Assembly: GCA_004556205.1 (NCBI GenBank) | Contig: SFIL01000025.1 | Coordinates: forward strand, 1-30,213 | Length of the DNA stretch: 30,213 nucleotides | From: Clostridiales bacterium | GTDB taxonomy: Bacteria; Bacillota; Clostridia; Oscillospirales; Oscillospiraceae | Direction: 5' to 3' | In this document: positions 14,078-22,200 of the stretch, piece after piece | Layout: each line of letters starts with the position of its first letter | How positions within the stretch are numbered: the stretch's first letter is position 1 | Position numbers and translations under genes: made by a program | Notes under the pieces: model-generated | What the model was told of the DNA's origin: nothing | Databases searched by the model: none | What the model saw: the letters and a program-made list of their open reading frames with translations, nothing else

Positions 14078-15916
14078 CTATTTTTCGCTTGCGCGCATAG
14101 CGCGCAAGGCGTTGAGAATCGCGATCACCGCGACGCCGACATCCGCGAAAATTGCCAGCCACATCGGCGCATAGCCGAGTGCACCGAGCACCATGCATAC
14201 CGCCTTGACCAACAGGGCAAAGGCAATATTCTGCTTCGCGATACGGCAGGTACGCTTTGCCGCCTGAAGCAGGCGCGGCAGCTTTGAAAAATCGTCATTC
14301 AGCAGCACGACATCTGCCGCCTCCACCGCCGCGTCCGAGCCGACGCCGCCCATTGCGATGCCGACATCCGCCGCCGTCAAAACGGGTGCGTCATTCACAC
14401 CGTCTCCGACAAAGGCAACCTTTTCGTCTTTCTGCCGCGCTTGCAGCAGTTTTTCCAGCTCTGCCACCTTATCCTGCGGCAGGAGCTGCGCGCGGTACTC
14501 CGTGACGCCGCACTGCTTGGCGTAGTATTCCGCCGCGCGCGCATTGTCGCCCGTCAACATGACCGTCCGTTCGACGCCTTGAGAGCGCAATGCCTGCAGC
14601 GTCTGCGCTGCGTTCTCGCGGAGGGTATCTGCAACGACGATCGCGCCGAGATAGACCCCGCCGTATGCCACATACAGCACCGTACCTATACGGTTCAGCT
14701 CCGGCGGCGTAATACCAAGCGATTCCATCAGCACACGGTTGCCGACTGCGGCATTTTTTCCATCCACCTTTGCGGTAATGCCGCGTCCTGCAAGCTCTTG
14801 GATATCCTCCGCAGTACCCTCAGGCGACGGGCAGGCATCGCGTACCGCCTGCGCAACGGGATGGTTGGAATACTGCTCACACAGTGCGGCAATGCGCAAA
14901 AGCTCCGTCTCCGTACCGCGCACGCAGTCAATGCTACGCACGGAGAATTCGCCCTGCGTCAGCGTACCGGTCTTATCAAAGACCATTACCTTCGTCTGCG
15001 CAAGCTGCTCGAGTGCCACGCCGCCTTTGACAACAACGCCTAACTTTGCCGCCGCACCCATACCGGAGAAAAAGCTCAGCGGTACGGAAATGACCAGCGC
15101 GCAGGGACAGGAGATAACGAGGAAGGTCAGTGCGCGCGTCAGCCACTCGGCAAACGGCTGACCGAAGCACAGGGGCGGGATCGCCGCAAGCAGTACCGCT
15201 GCGCCGATGACCGACGGCGTATAATACCGCGCGAATTTCGTAATCAAGCGCTCGGCGCTCGCCTTTTGCTCAGCGGCAGACTCCACAAGCGTCAGGATGC
15301 GCGCCACGGTGGACTGTGCATAGGCGCTCTCAGCGCGAATTTTTAGAACGCCGCTCAGATTCACGCTCCCCGAAACAACTGTACTGCCTACACAGACATC
15401 TACAGGCATTGCCTCGCCCGTGACCTTCGCTGTGTCAAGCGAGCTTTCACCCTCGACGACCACGCCGTCAACGGCGATCCGCTCACCCGCCCGCACCAAA
15501 AGGATATCCCCGATCTGAACCTCCTCCGGCTCCGCTGTGATTTCTTCACCGTCGCGCAGAACCGTAGCAAAATCGGGACGGATATCCATCAACGCCGAAA
15601 TAGAGCGGCGGGAGCGCTCGACGGCAAGCTGCTCAAACAGTTCGCCGACCTGAAACAGCACCATAACCGCTGCCGCCTCGCGCCAATCCTGCATGGCAAG
15701 TGCGCAGACCGTCGCGAGCGCCATCAGAAATTTTTCATCAAAGATCTGTCCCCGCAGAATGTTCCTGAGGGCAGACCAAACGATATCATAGCCCGTCGTC
15801 AGCCACGCTGCGAGCATGCAGCCCGCCTGCCACCAGCCGTCCAAAAACAGCCCGACGGCAAACAGGACCGCCGCAAGGACAATGCGGGCAAGGAGGATCT
15901 TCTGTCTGCGCTTCAT
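14078..15916 (-). CDS. cadA: P1B-type Zn/Cd/Pb-exporting ATPase
   Basis: This 612-residue membrane pump exports divalent soft metals using ATP. Visible motifs are TGEAMP (166-171), the metal-binding CPC (270-272) in helix 6, the phosphorylation site DKTGT (314-318), the nucleotide-binding HP (352-353) and GDGVNDAP (504-511). A lysine in helix 7 (FALLVKAV, K571) and an aspartate in helix 8 (IFADVGVAVIAILNALR, D591) match the ZntA/CadA subgroup rather than copper pumps. The usual N-terminal HMA domain is missing; it is encoded by the separate small gene immediately upstream, whose stop overlaps this ATG (ATGA). Control is expected from the ArsR-type sensor at the operon start. Confidence 0.93.
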   Translation of the reverse strand: MKRRQKILLARIVLAAVLFAVGLFLDGWWQAGCMLAAWLTTGYDIVWSALRNILRGQIFDEKFLMALATVCALAMQDWREAAAVMVLFQVGELFEQLAVERSRRSISALMDIRPDFATVLRDGEEITAEPEEVQIGDILLVRAGERIAVDGVVVEGESSLDTAKVTGEAMPVDVCVGSTVVSGSVNLSGVLKIRAESAYAQSTVARILTLVESAAEQKASAERLITKFARYYTPSVIGAAVLLAAIPPLCFGQPFAEWLTRALTFLVISCPCALVISVPLSFFSGMGAAAKLGVVVKGGVALEQLAQTKVMVFDKTGTLTQGEFSVRSIDCVRGTETELLRIAALCEQYSNHPVAQAVRDACPSPEGTAEDIQELAGRGITAKVDGKNAAVGNRVLMESLGITPPELNRIGTVLYVAYGGVYLGAIVVADTLRENAAQTLQALRSQGVERTVMLTGDNARAAEYYAKQCGVTEYRAQLLPQDKVAELEKLLQARQKDEKVAFVGDGVNDAPVLTAADVGIAMGGVGSDAAVEAADVVLLNDDFSKLPRLLQAAKRTCRIAKQNIAFALLVKAVCMVLGALGYAPMWLAIFADVGVAVIAILNALRAMRASEK

Positions 15917-16134
15917 CCTATGACCTCACAGTCCGGCTCAACGCGGCGAATGACCTTCCTGATCTGCGCCAAGGCTTCCGCCTCGTCCGCCCCCTCTGCG
16001 TAGGTCACGGTCATTTTTTGCGTAAAGAAGCTGACCGTTGCCGCCTCGACCTGCGGCAGCTTATTGATCGCACTTTCCATCTTTGCCGCGCAGTTTGCGC
16101 AGTCCAAATCCCGCAGTTTATAAACCTTTTTCAT
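15913..16134 (-). CDS. HMA-domain metallochaperone (CxxC)
   Basis: This 73-residue protein is a single ferredoxin-like heavy-metal-associated domain with the metal site LDCANCAAKM. An Asp before the first Cys (DCxxC) is typical of Zn/Cd/Pb-binding HMA domains rather than copper ones. The start is the ATG at 16134, with GAGGAG upstream; an in-frame upstream extension overlaps the regulator gene and has no ribosome site. It overlaps the ATPase start by four bases, so it probably delivers metal to that pump, acting as the detached N-terminal domain. Confidence 0.88.
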   Translation of the reverse strand: MKKVYKLRDLDCANCAAKMESAINKLPQVEAATVSFFTQKMTVTYAEGADEAEALAQIRKVIRRVEPDCEVIG

Positions 16135-16138
16135 ACTC

Positions 16139-16498
16139 TCACTCCTCAATATGCTCTTTTGCCATGCCAATGATAGTTTTTACATGATCGTCGGCAAGCA
16201 TGTAGTATGCCATTCTGCCCTCGCGGCGGCAACGCACGAGCTTCGCCTGCTTCAAAAGCCTTAGCTGATGTGAAACAGCGGAAATGCTCATACCAAGCTC
16301 CTCGCAAATATCCGACACCCGCAGTTCCTCATCAAACATCGCATAGAGAATGCGGATGCGCGTCGAATCCCCGAAGACCTTGAACAGCTCCGCCATGTCA
16401 AAGAGCGCCTCCTCGTCCAGTTCGCAAAACGGCTGGCGGTGTTCGTGTACGCTCTCCCGCTCGGCAAGCGCCTCCTGTTTCCCGTTTTCCTTCTGCAT
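16139..16498 (-). CDS. ArsR/SmtB-family metal-sensing repressor
   Basis: This 119-residue winged-helix protein carries the HTH RVSDICEELGMSISAVSHQL and the wing KLVRCRREGRMAYYML. Near the C-terminus DDHVKTIIGMAKEHIEE matches the alpha5 zinc site (Asp-x-His, then His after 11 and Glu after 14 residues) known from SmtB and CzrA. No CVC arsenic/cadmium alpha3 motif is seen, so zinc (or cobalt/cadmium at alpha5) is the likely signal. The ATG at 16498 is chosen because GAGGAGG lies just upstream; the frame extends into the leader. It heads the operon and likely represses it by binding the palindrome at 16570-16585, releasing on metal binding. Confidence 0.92.
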   Translation of the reverse strand: MQKENGKQEALAERESVHEHRQPFCELDEEALFDMAELFKVFGDSTRIRILYAMFDEELRVSDICEELGMSISAVSHQLRLLKQAKLVRCRREGRMAYYMLADDHVKTIIGMAKEHIEE

Positions 16499-16569
16499 AG
16501 CCTCCTCACCTTTCCGCACGGCAAACAGCACATCCCGCTTCGCCGCATACAATTTGAATAATTGAACAC

Positions 16570-16585
16570 TTGAACATTTGCTCAA
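16570..16585 (-). promoter_or_regulatory. Predicted ArsR/SmtB operator
   Basis: TTGAGCAAATGTTCAA on the minus strand is an imperfect palindrome with TTGA/TCAA outer arms and the TGARCA...TGTTCA style of SmtB/CadC operators. It lies just downstream of the predicted start site, where a bound repressor would block transcription. A further TTGAAC half-site lies at 16562-16567. Confidence 0.7.
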
Positions 16586-16595
16586 CTATAGTTAG

Positions 16596-16624
16596 ATAGT
16601 AGCACAGGGATTTGTGTTTGTCAA
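16596..16624 (-). promoter_or_regulatory. Promoter of the metal-efflux operon
   Basis: On the minus strand a perfect TTGACA (16624-16619) and TACTAT (16601-16596) are 17 bases apart. The operator overlaps the early transcribed region. Confidence 0.85.
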
Positions 16625-16684
16625 TAGCAAATCGACATTTTTTATTCTATTGTGCGGAGTGATACACCGTGCGGCGCGGTGTGT

Positions 16685-16719
16685 CTGCGCCGACTGCCGG
16701 CGGCAGACGGTCCAGGCGC
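16685..16719. repeat. Nested GC-rich hairpin
   Basis: TGCGCC ... GGCGCA encloses the near-palindrome GACTGCCGGCGGCAGAC. It is in the repeat-rich gap between the metal operon and ylmH. It may be part of the adjacent element; no function can be assigned. Confidence 0.4.
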
Positions 16720-16726
16720 ACTCGGT

Positions 16727-16902
16727 AGTACCTTGGGAAGCTCTGAATAAATCCGCAAGAGCGGTCGGCGAGGGATTTTGTTCCAAATTGAGATTTGAGA
16801 ATCGCAGGAATACTTTGTGCATTTCAAGATTTTCAAACCGAAAAGTTGGGACAAAAGACCCGCTGTCCGCCGCCGCTGATTTGTTCAGAGGTTCCCTTGT
16901 AC
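16727..16902. repeat. MITE-like element with about 25-base inverted ends
   Basis: The left end GTACCTTGGGAAGCTCTGAA continues to TAAATC and is matched, inverted, by the right end (GATTTGTTCAGAGGTTCCC then TTGTAC). The arms agree at about 21 of 25 positions, including GTAC at both outer ends. The roughly 125-base interior has no open frame of note. This looks like a non-autonomous insertion in the 517-base gap between the ArsR-type gene and ylmH. Confidence 0.6.
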
Positions 16903-16957
16903 ATTCCTTTGCTCACCGCGATTCTTACGTGCAGTATGCGCTGCACAAGCAAAACAG

Positions 16958-16995
16958 CCTCTGCAGGGTGGGGAGATGTCCCCGCCCTGCAGAGG
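16958..16995 (-). terminator. Long GC-rich hairpin after ylmH, dispersed repeat copy 1
   Basis: CCTCTGCAGGGTGGGGA and TCCCCGCCCTGCAGAGG form a 17-pair stem with one wobble and a 4-base loop, 20 bases past the ylmH stop. On the minus strand it is followed by CTGTTTTGCTT, so it can end that transcript. The core GCAGGGCGGGGACAT...TCCCC closely matches the palindrome at 28447-28478, so it is also a dispersed repeat. Confidence 0.65.
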
Positions 16996-17015
16996 CGTGT
17001 GCGTCAGCACGAGCA

Positions 17016-17795
17016 CTATACAAATATTCCGACCGTCAATGCAAGTCTGCCCTTTTTCGTCTCGCCGCCGAGCGCAAGTATGCGGAATTTCCCGCTGCCG
17101 CGCAGGGAAACCTCGTCGCCCTCGGCAAGCAGGCGGTCGGACTTGCAGCTCGTCAGGCTGTTGACTGCCACCCTTCCCGCGTTCACCGCCTCCGCAGCCG
17201 CGCCGCGGCTCAAATGAAACGCAGCGGCAAGCGCGGCGTCCAAGCGCAGGGACGAAACGGTCACACGCACCTCGCGGAGCTTTTGCGGCGTTTTCTCCGC
17301 CTGTGAAAGCGGGATTCTCTCGCAGGACAAATGTTGTCTGCCTGCGCTCGTCAGATTGTCCAAAAGATAGCCCATCAGATCGGAGAGGACAAAAAAATCG
17401 CAGTGCTTTTCGTGCAGGCAAATATCCCCCACCGCGTCGCGTCGAATTCCCAAGCCCATCAGCGCGCCGAGAATGTCCCGATGTGTCAGCGAATTCTCCT
17501 CATAAAAGCGCACACGCAAGCAGGCGATCGGACCATCCTCATCAAAATAGTCCTCCCGCGTCAGATATTCGGGCAGAGAAAACGCCACTGCCCGTTCCGC
17601 GCCGTCCGTGCCGCCGAAAAACGCGCACTGCGGCAAAAGCTGCCGGACGAGCGCCTGCTCCCGCAGGCTTAAAAACGCCGTGGCGGCGGGCACTTCCCGC
17701 TCCCGCGCACGCTCCAAACGGTCGCAGACGCGCACCAGCAGCATCCGCTCTTCCTCACTCTCGGCAATCGCCGCAATCTGTTTCTTCCGTTCCAT
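17016..17795 (-). CDS. ylmH: S4-domain RNA-binding protein YlmH (RqcP2-like)
   Basis: This 259-residue protein has the YlmH N-terminal region (including YFDEDGPIACLRVRF and LTHRDILGALMGLGIRRDAVGD) and a C-terminal S4 domain (about 180-245: LRLDAALAAAFHLSRGAAAEAVNAGRV). YlmH proteins bind the ribosome/peptidyl-tRNA on obstructed large subunits and act in ribosome quality control; earlier work linked the gene to the division cluster. The start is ATG at 17795 with GGAGGG just upstream; the frame's 34-residue extension lies over a repeat. It is not next to the usual sepF/ylmG/divIVA genes, so it is a solitary copy here. Confidence 0.9.
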   Translation of the reverse strand: MERKKQIAAIAESEEERMLLVRVCDRLERAREREVPAATAFLSLREQALVRQLLPQCAFFGGTDGAERAVAFSLPEYLTREDYFDEDGPIACLRVRFYEENSLTHRDILGALMGLGIRRDAVGDICLHEKHCDFFVLSDLMGYLLDNLTSAGRQHLSCERIPLSQAEKTPQKLREVRVTVSSLRLDAALAAAFHLSRGAAAEAVNAGRVAVNSLTSCKSDRLLAEGDEVSLRGSGKFRILALGGETKKGRLALTVGIFV

Positions 17796-17811
17796 TTTCC
17801 CTCCAAGCCCA

Positions 17812-17904
17812 ATATGGCAGACGCTACCGGCGAACCAATCTGTATGCGCTCGGCAGTTTCTCCGCGAGATTGCCACGCCTCGTTCCTCGGCTCGCAATGA
17901 CCGT
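17812..17904 (-). repeat. Dispersed repeat of the CATTGCGAGC...GGCAATCTC type
   Basis: On the minus strand the sequence reads GTCATTGCGAGCCGAGGAACGAGGCGTGGCAATCTC and continues through GGTTCGCCGGTAGCGTCTGCCATATTGG. This wording resembles a widespread class of intergenic bacterial repeats. It separates the small membrane-protein gene from ylmH. No second copy is in this window. Confidence 0.5.
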
Positions 17905-17916
17905 CAATAAGCAAAA

Positions 17917-17944
17917 GCCCTGTCAGAGTTGCGTCTGACAGGGC
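17917..17944. terminator. Terminator after small membrane-protein gene
   Basis: GCCCTGTCAG and CTGACAGGGC make a perfect 10-pair stem with an 8-base loop. On the minus strand it lies 7 bases past the stop and is followed by TTTTGCTT; on the plus strand it is followed by GATTTTTT. It can terminate in either direction. Confidence 0.8.
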
Positions 17945-17950
17945 GATTTT

Positions 17951-18268
17951 TTATGACAGCGGCTCAGAGATCACATGGTGCTCCTCGTCGGATTCTTCCA
18001 TCATCTTCTGCGCATAATCATTTGCGAAATCGAAGATAAAGTTCTCATAGTCGATCTGCACATCAAATACACCCTCGACCTTGCCGACAAGCTTCTGTAC
18101 CATATCTTCCTCGTCGAGTTCCTCACGCGTGCCCTCCTCCAGCAGATAAGGTCCAACGGTATCCTTCACAATGCCGCTGACAAAATTATACGCAAGCAGC
18201 AGCACGACCGCCAACACGGCGACCTTGATCCATACCGTCCACCAATAACGTCTCATTGCTGTTGTCAC
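17951..18268 (-). CDS. Small single-helix membrane protein, unknown function
   Basis: I do not recognise this 105-residue protein. One hydrophobic helix (about 13-33, VWIKVAVLAVVLLLAYNFVSG) near the N-terminus is followed by a strongly acidic segment (LLEEGTREELDEEDM) and a domain rich in acidic and aromatic residues. This arrangement suggests an anchored protein with an outside or inside acidic tail. GTG at 18268 or ATG at 18256 could be the start; both have a weak purine stretch (AAAGGAAG) nearby. It follows udp by 58 bases on the same strand and is closed by a terminator, so it is probably in the udp transcript. Confidence 0.6.
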   Translation of the reverse strand: MTTAMRRYWWTVWIKVAVLAVVLLLAYNFVSGIVKDTVGPYLLEEGTREELDEEDMVQKLVGKVEGVFDVQIDYENFIFDFANDYAQKMMEESDEEHHVISEPLS

Positions 18269-18326
18269 TTCCTTTCACCTTTCTTCGACGAGATGCGCCG
18301 AAAAAGGTTCCGTTTCAGAGCTTTCT

Positions 18327-19097
18327 TTATTTCGCAGCCTTGTCCTGCGCGATCAAAAGCTTAAGCGCTTCAACGCCGACGCGGACGGCGGCGGAGGTAT
18401 CCTCGCTCATCTTCTGATCCAAACCCGCAGCCTCACGCTCCTGATTCCAAATGACATGGAAGCACGAGCCACAGCGGCAGCCGAGGGCATCCGCAACGAC
18501 AAACAGTGCAGCGGATTCCATTTCACTTGCCAGAACGCCGAGACGCTTCCATGCCTCCCACTTCTGCAGCAGCTCATAGGAGACAGGCATCTTTGCAGGG
18601 CTGTGCTGCCCGTAGAACGCGTCCTTGCACTGCACGACGCCGACATGGGTGGGCTTGCCCATCGCCAGTGCTGCCTGCCGCAGGGCAATCGTCACATCGA
18701 GGTTGGCAACGGCGGGATACTCGATCGGCGCATATTCCATTGAGGTATGCTCAAAGCGGATAGCGCCCGTCGCGACGACAATATCCCCCGACTGGACATT
18801 CAGATTGATGCCGCCGCAGGTGCCGACACGAATGAAGGTATCCGCGCCAATGTTGTGCAGCTCCTCCATCGCAATGGAAGCAGACGGGCCGCCGATGCCG
18901 GTAGAGCAGACGCTGACCTTTTCGCCGAGCAGCGTGCCGGTATAGATATTGTACTCGCGGTTTTGGCTGATATGCACGGGGTTGTCAAAGAGGCTTGCAA
19001 TCGACTCGCAGCGACCCGGATCGCCGGGCAGGATGCAGTAGCGACCGACATCGCCCTCGACGCAATGGATATGGAACTGTTTTTCAAGCTGTTGCAT
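18327..19097 (-). CDS. udp: Uridine phosphorylase
   Basis: This 256-residue enzyme of the PNP/UDP nucleoside phosphorylase family splits uridine with phosphate into uracil and ribose 1-phosphate. Motifs seen are the phosphate site LPGDPGRC (23-30), RVGTCGGI, the FYGQ segment that corresponds to the uracil-binding loop of uridine phosphorylases, and ASEMESAALF for ribose binding. The FYGQ segment favours uridine over purine nucleosides. AAGGAG lies 8-9 bases upstream. It has its own promoter and is transcribed away from the end of polC. A purine-nucleoside role is less likely but not excluded. Confidence 0.88.
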   Translation of the reverse strand: MQQLEKQFHIHCVEGDVGRYCILPGDPGRCESIASLFDNPVHISQNREYNIYTGTLLGEKVSVCSTGIGGPSASIAMEELHNIGADTFIRVGTCGGINLNVQSGDIVVATGAIRFEHTSMEYAPIEYPAVANLDVTIALRQAALAMGKPTHVGVVQCKDAFYGQHSPAKMPVSYELLQKWEAWKRLGVLASEMESAALFVVADALGCRCGSCFHVIWNQEREAAGLDQKMSEDTSAAVRVGVEALKLLIAQDKAAK

Positions 19098-19134
19098 GAG
19101 AACACACTCCTTAAATTATGATTTGGTAGCTTAT

Positions 19135-19163
19135 AGTATAGCGCAAATCCGAAAAAACAGCAA
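19135..19163 (-). promoter_or_regulatory. Promoter of udp
   Basis: On the minus strand TTGCTG (19163-19158), a 17-base spacer and TATACT (19140-19135). It lies in the short gap after polC, so udp can be expressed independently of the upstream operon. Confidence 0.75.
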
Positions 19164-19233
19164 TTGCTTTTCAGATATTCCCCGATTCTTTGTAATTCTG
19201 CACGAAAAAGCAGGCTTCTTTTTGTGAAAAATC

Positions 19234-22200
19234 TCAGAAAAGCGTAATCTGACTGGTGTCCGGCAGGTCACCGAACGCCCCCGCCGCCTTAAGCTTTTCG
19301 ATGTGCGTCTTAGATACCTTCGGGCAGGCGGTGGAGAATTCCTCAATGGAGACGAACCGTTTCCCCTCTCGCCCGCTGCAAATATCCCATGCGGCGCTCT
19401 CGCCGAGTCCCGAAACCGCGACGAATGGCGGCAGCAGTTTGCCGTCCTTGATGACAAATTTGATCGCATCGGATTCATACAGACTCATATCCGCAAATTC
19501 GAAGCCGCGCAGATAAAATTCGTAGCAGACCTCAAGCGTCGTCAGCAGATCATCGTCCTTTGCCGTGCGGTCGGGGTTGGAGGTGATCGCCTTAATGTGC
19601 TCCTTTACTGTCTCCATGCCATGCGTCATCATTACCGCGTCGAAGCCGTCCTTCTGACTGCGGCGGTAGAAATACGCCGCGTAGAACGCCAGCGGGTGAT
19701 GCACCTTAAACCACGCGATGCGGAACGCCATCATGACATAAGCGGCGGCATGCGCCTTCGGGAAGAGGTATTGGATCTTTTTACAAGAACCGATATACCA
19801 GTCGGGTACACCGTGATCGATCATCTCCTGCTCCGCGCCCTCGGGCAGTCCCCTGCCCTTACGCACCGCCTCCATGATCTTAAAGGCGCGCTTTTCGGGC
19901 ATACCGCATTTGATCAAATAAAGCATGATATCGTCGCGGCAGCCGATCGCCTGTCCGACCGTCGCCGTCCCGCTGAGGATCAAGTCCTTGGCGTTGCCGA
20001 GCCACACATCCGTACCGTGAGAGAAGCCCGAAAGACGGATGAGCGTATCGAACTGGTCGGGCTTAGTATCGACGAGCATCCCACGCACGAAGCTCGTGCC
20101 GAATTCCGGAATCGCAACTGCGCCCGTCGGTCCTAAAAGCGGGTCATTCTCGTAGCCGAGCACCTTGCTCGAAACGAAAATCGACATGGTATCCTTATCG
20201 TCAAGCGGGATCTTCTGCGCATCGACGCCTGTCAGGTCCTCCATCATGCGGATCATCGTCGGGTCATCGTGCCCGAGCATATCGAGCTTCAGGAGGTTTT
20301 CCTCCATCGAGTGATATTCAAAGTGGGTCGTGATAATATCCGTGTGAATATCGTCGGCGGGATGCTGCACAGGGCAGAAATCCCAGATTTCGTTCTCCTG
20401 CGGGATAACGACGAGACCGCCTGGGTGCTGTCCTGTCGTGCGGCGCACATCCACGCAGCCTGCGGCAAGGCGGTTTTCCTCTGCGCGGCTGACGGTCATA
20501 TTCCGCTCCGCGAGGTATTTTTTGACATAGCCGAACGCGGTCTTATCCGCAACCGTGCCGATGGTTCCCGCACGGAAAACATGGCTCGCGCCGAACATCT
20601 CCACGCAGTAGGCATGCGCCTTAGACTGGTATTCCCCAGAGAAGTTCAGGTCAATATCAGGGACTTTATCACCGCCGAAGCCAAGGAACGTCTCAAACGG
20701 GATGTTGAAGCCGTCCTTATCAAGCTTCTCTCCGCATTCGGGGCACACCGCGTCGGGCAGGTCGGCACCGCAGTTGATACCGTCCGGCACGTCGAAGGAG
20801 CAGTACTTACATTTTGGGCAACGGTAATGCGCAGGCAGGGAGTTAACCTCGGTGATGCCCGACATGTAGGCGACCAGCGACGAGCCAACCGAACCACGCG
20901 AGCCGACAAGGTAGCCATGCTCCAAGGAATTCTGCACCAGCTTCTGCGCCGACATATAAATCACGTCATAGTGGCAGGTGATAATATCGTGCAGCTCCGT
21001 CTCAACACGTTTTGTAACGATCTCCGGCGGATTCTCCCCATACAGGCGGTGCATCTTGCCATAGACCAGCGATTTCAGATCCTCTACGGAGTTTTCGATC
21101 TTCGGCGCAAAAAGGTTGTGCGGCACGGGGCGGATGGTATCGCACATATCCGCGATACGGTTCGGATTCGTCACGACGACCTCAAACGCCTTTTCCGCGC
21201 CAAGGTAGGAAAACTCCTCCAGCATCTCATCCGTCGTGCGGAAATAGAGCGGGTTTTCGCGGTCGCAGTCCTCAAAGCCCTTCGTCGCCAGCAGAATACG
21301 GCGGTAAATCTCATCCTCGGGGTTGAGAAAATGCACGTCGCCTGTCGCGCAGACGGGCTTGCCCAGCTCCTCGCCGAGGCGCACGACCGTGCGGTTGAAC
21401 TCCCGAAGCTGCTCCTCGCTCTCGGCAATTCCCTCCGCCAGCATAAAACGGTTATTGCTCAGCGGCTGAATCTCCAAAAAGTCATAGAACGAGGCGATAC
21501 GTTTCAGCTCCGCGTGGCTCTTGTGCGCGATGATTGCCTGAAACAGCTCGCCCGCTTCACAGGCGGAGCCGATGATCAAGCCCTCACGCAGCTCCATCAG
21601 GCGCGATTTCGGCATACGCGGATTGCGCTTGAAATATTTGAGGTGCGCGTCGGAAATCAAATGATAGAGATTCCGCAGACCCATCTGATTTTTAGCAAAT
21701 ACAATGATATGCTTGGCGCGGCGGTCGGTGATCTTGCCGCCGGAGCGCAGCGTGACCATATCCGCGTTAATGCTCTGAATATCGCTGATGCCGCGCTCCT
21801 GCAGCATTTTTGCAAAGCGCAGGTAAAGGTAACCGCAGGTCAGCGCATCGTCTGAGGCACGGTGATGGTTGAAATCAGGCAGGCTCAGCGCATCCGCCAC
21901 GATGTTGAGCTTGTGCTTGGAAAGCTGCGGCATCAGATTTTGCGAGAGCACCAGTGTGTCAATGTAGGTCGGATCAAAGGGGAGGTTCAACCGCTCGCAC
22001 GCCGCCGTCAAGAAGCCAACGTCAAAGTCCGCGTTATGCGCGACGAGCGGCCGGTCGCCGCAGAAGCGAAGAAATTCGGGCAGAACCTCCGCAATATCGG
22101 GCGCTCCGACAAGCATGGAATCGGTAATGCCCGTCAGCTCAATAATCTTCGGCTCTAAGCGGCGTTTGGGATCGACAAAGGTCTGGAAGGTATCGACAAC

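Noticed and set aside
16614..17306. 230-codon plus-strand open frame across the repeat-rich gap
   Set aside because: It crosses the MITE-like element, the palindrome and the 3' end of ylmH; composition is that of antisense and repeat DNA.
19195..19225. Terminator after polC
   Set aside because: AAAAAG/CTTTTT can form only a weak six-pair stem of mostly A-T pairs; not strong enough to list as a feature.
20269..21855. 528-codon open frame on the plus strand
   Set aside because: Antisense to polC, which is certain; no ribosome site or recognisable domain.
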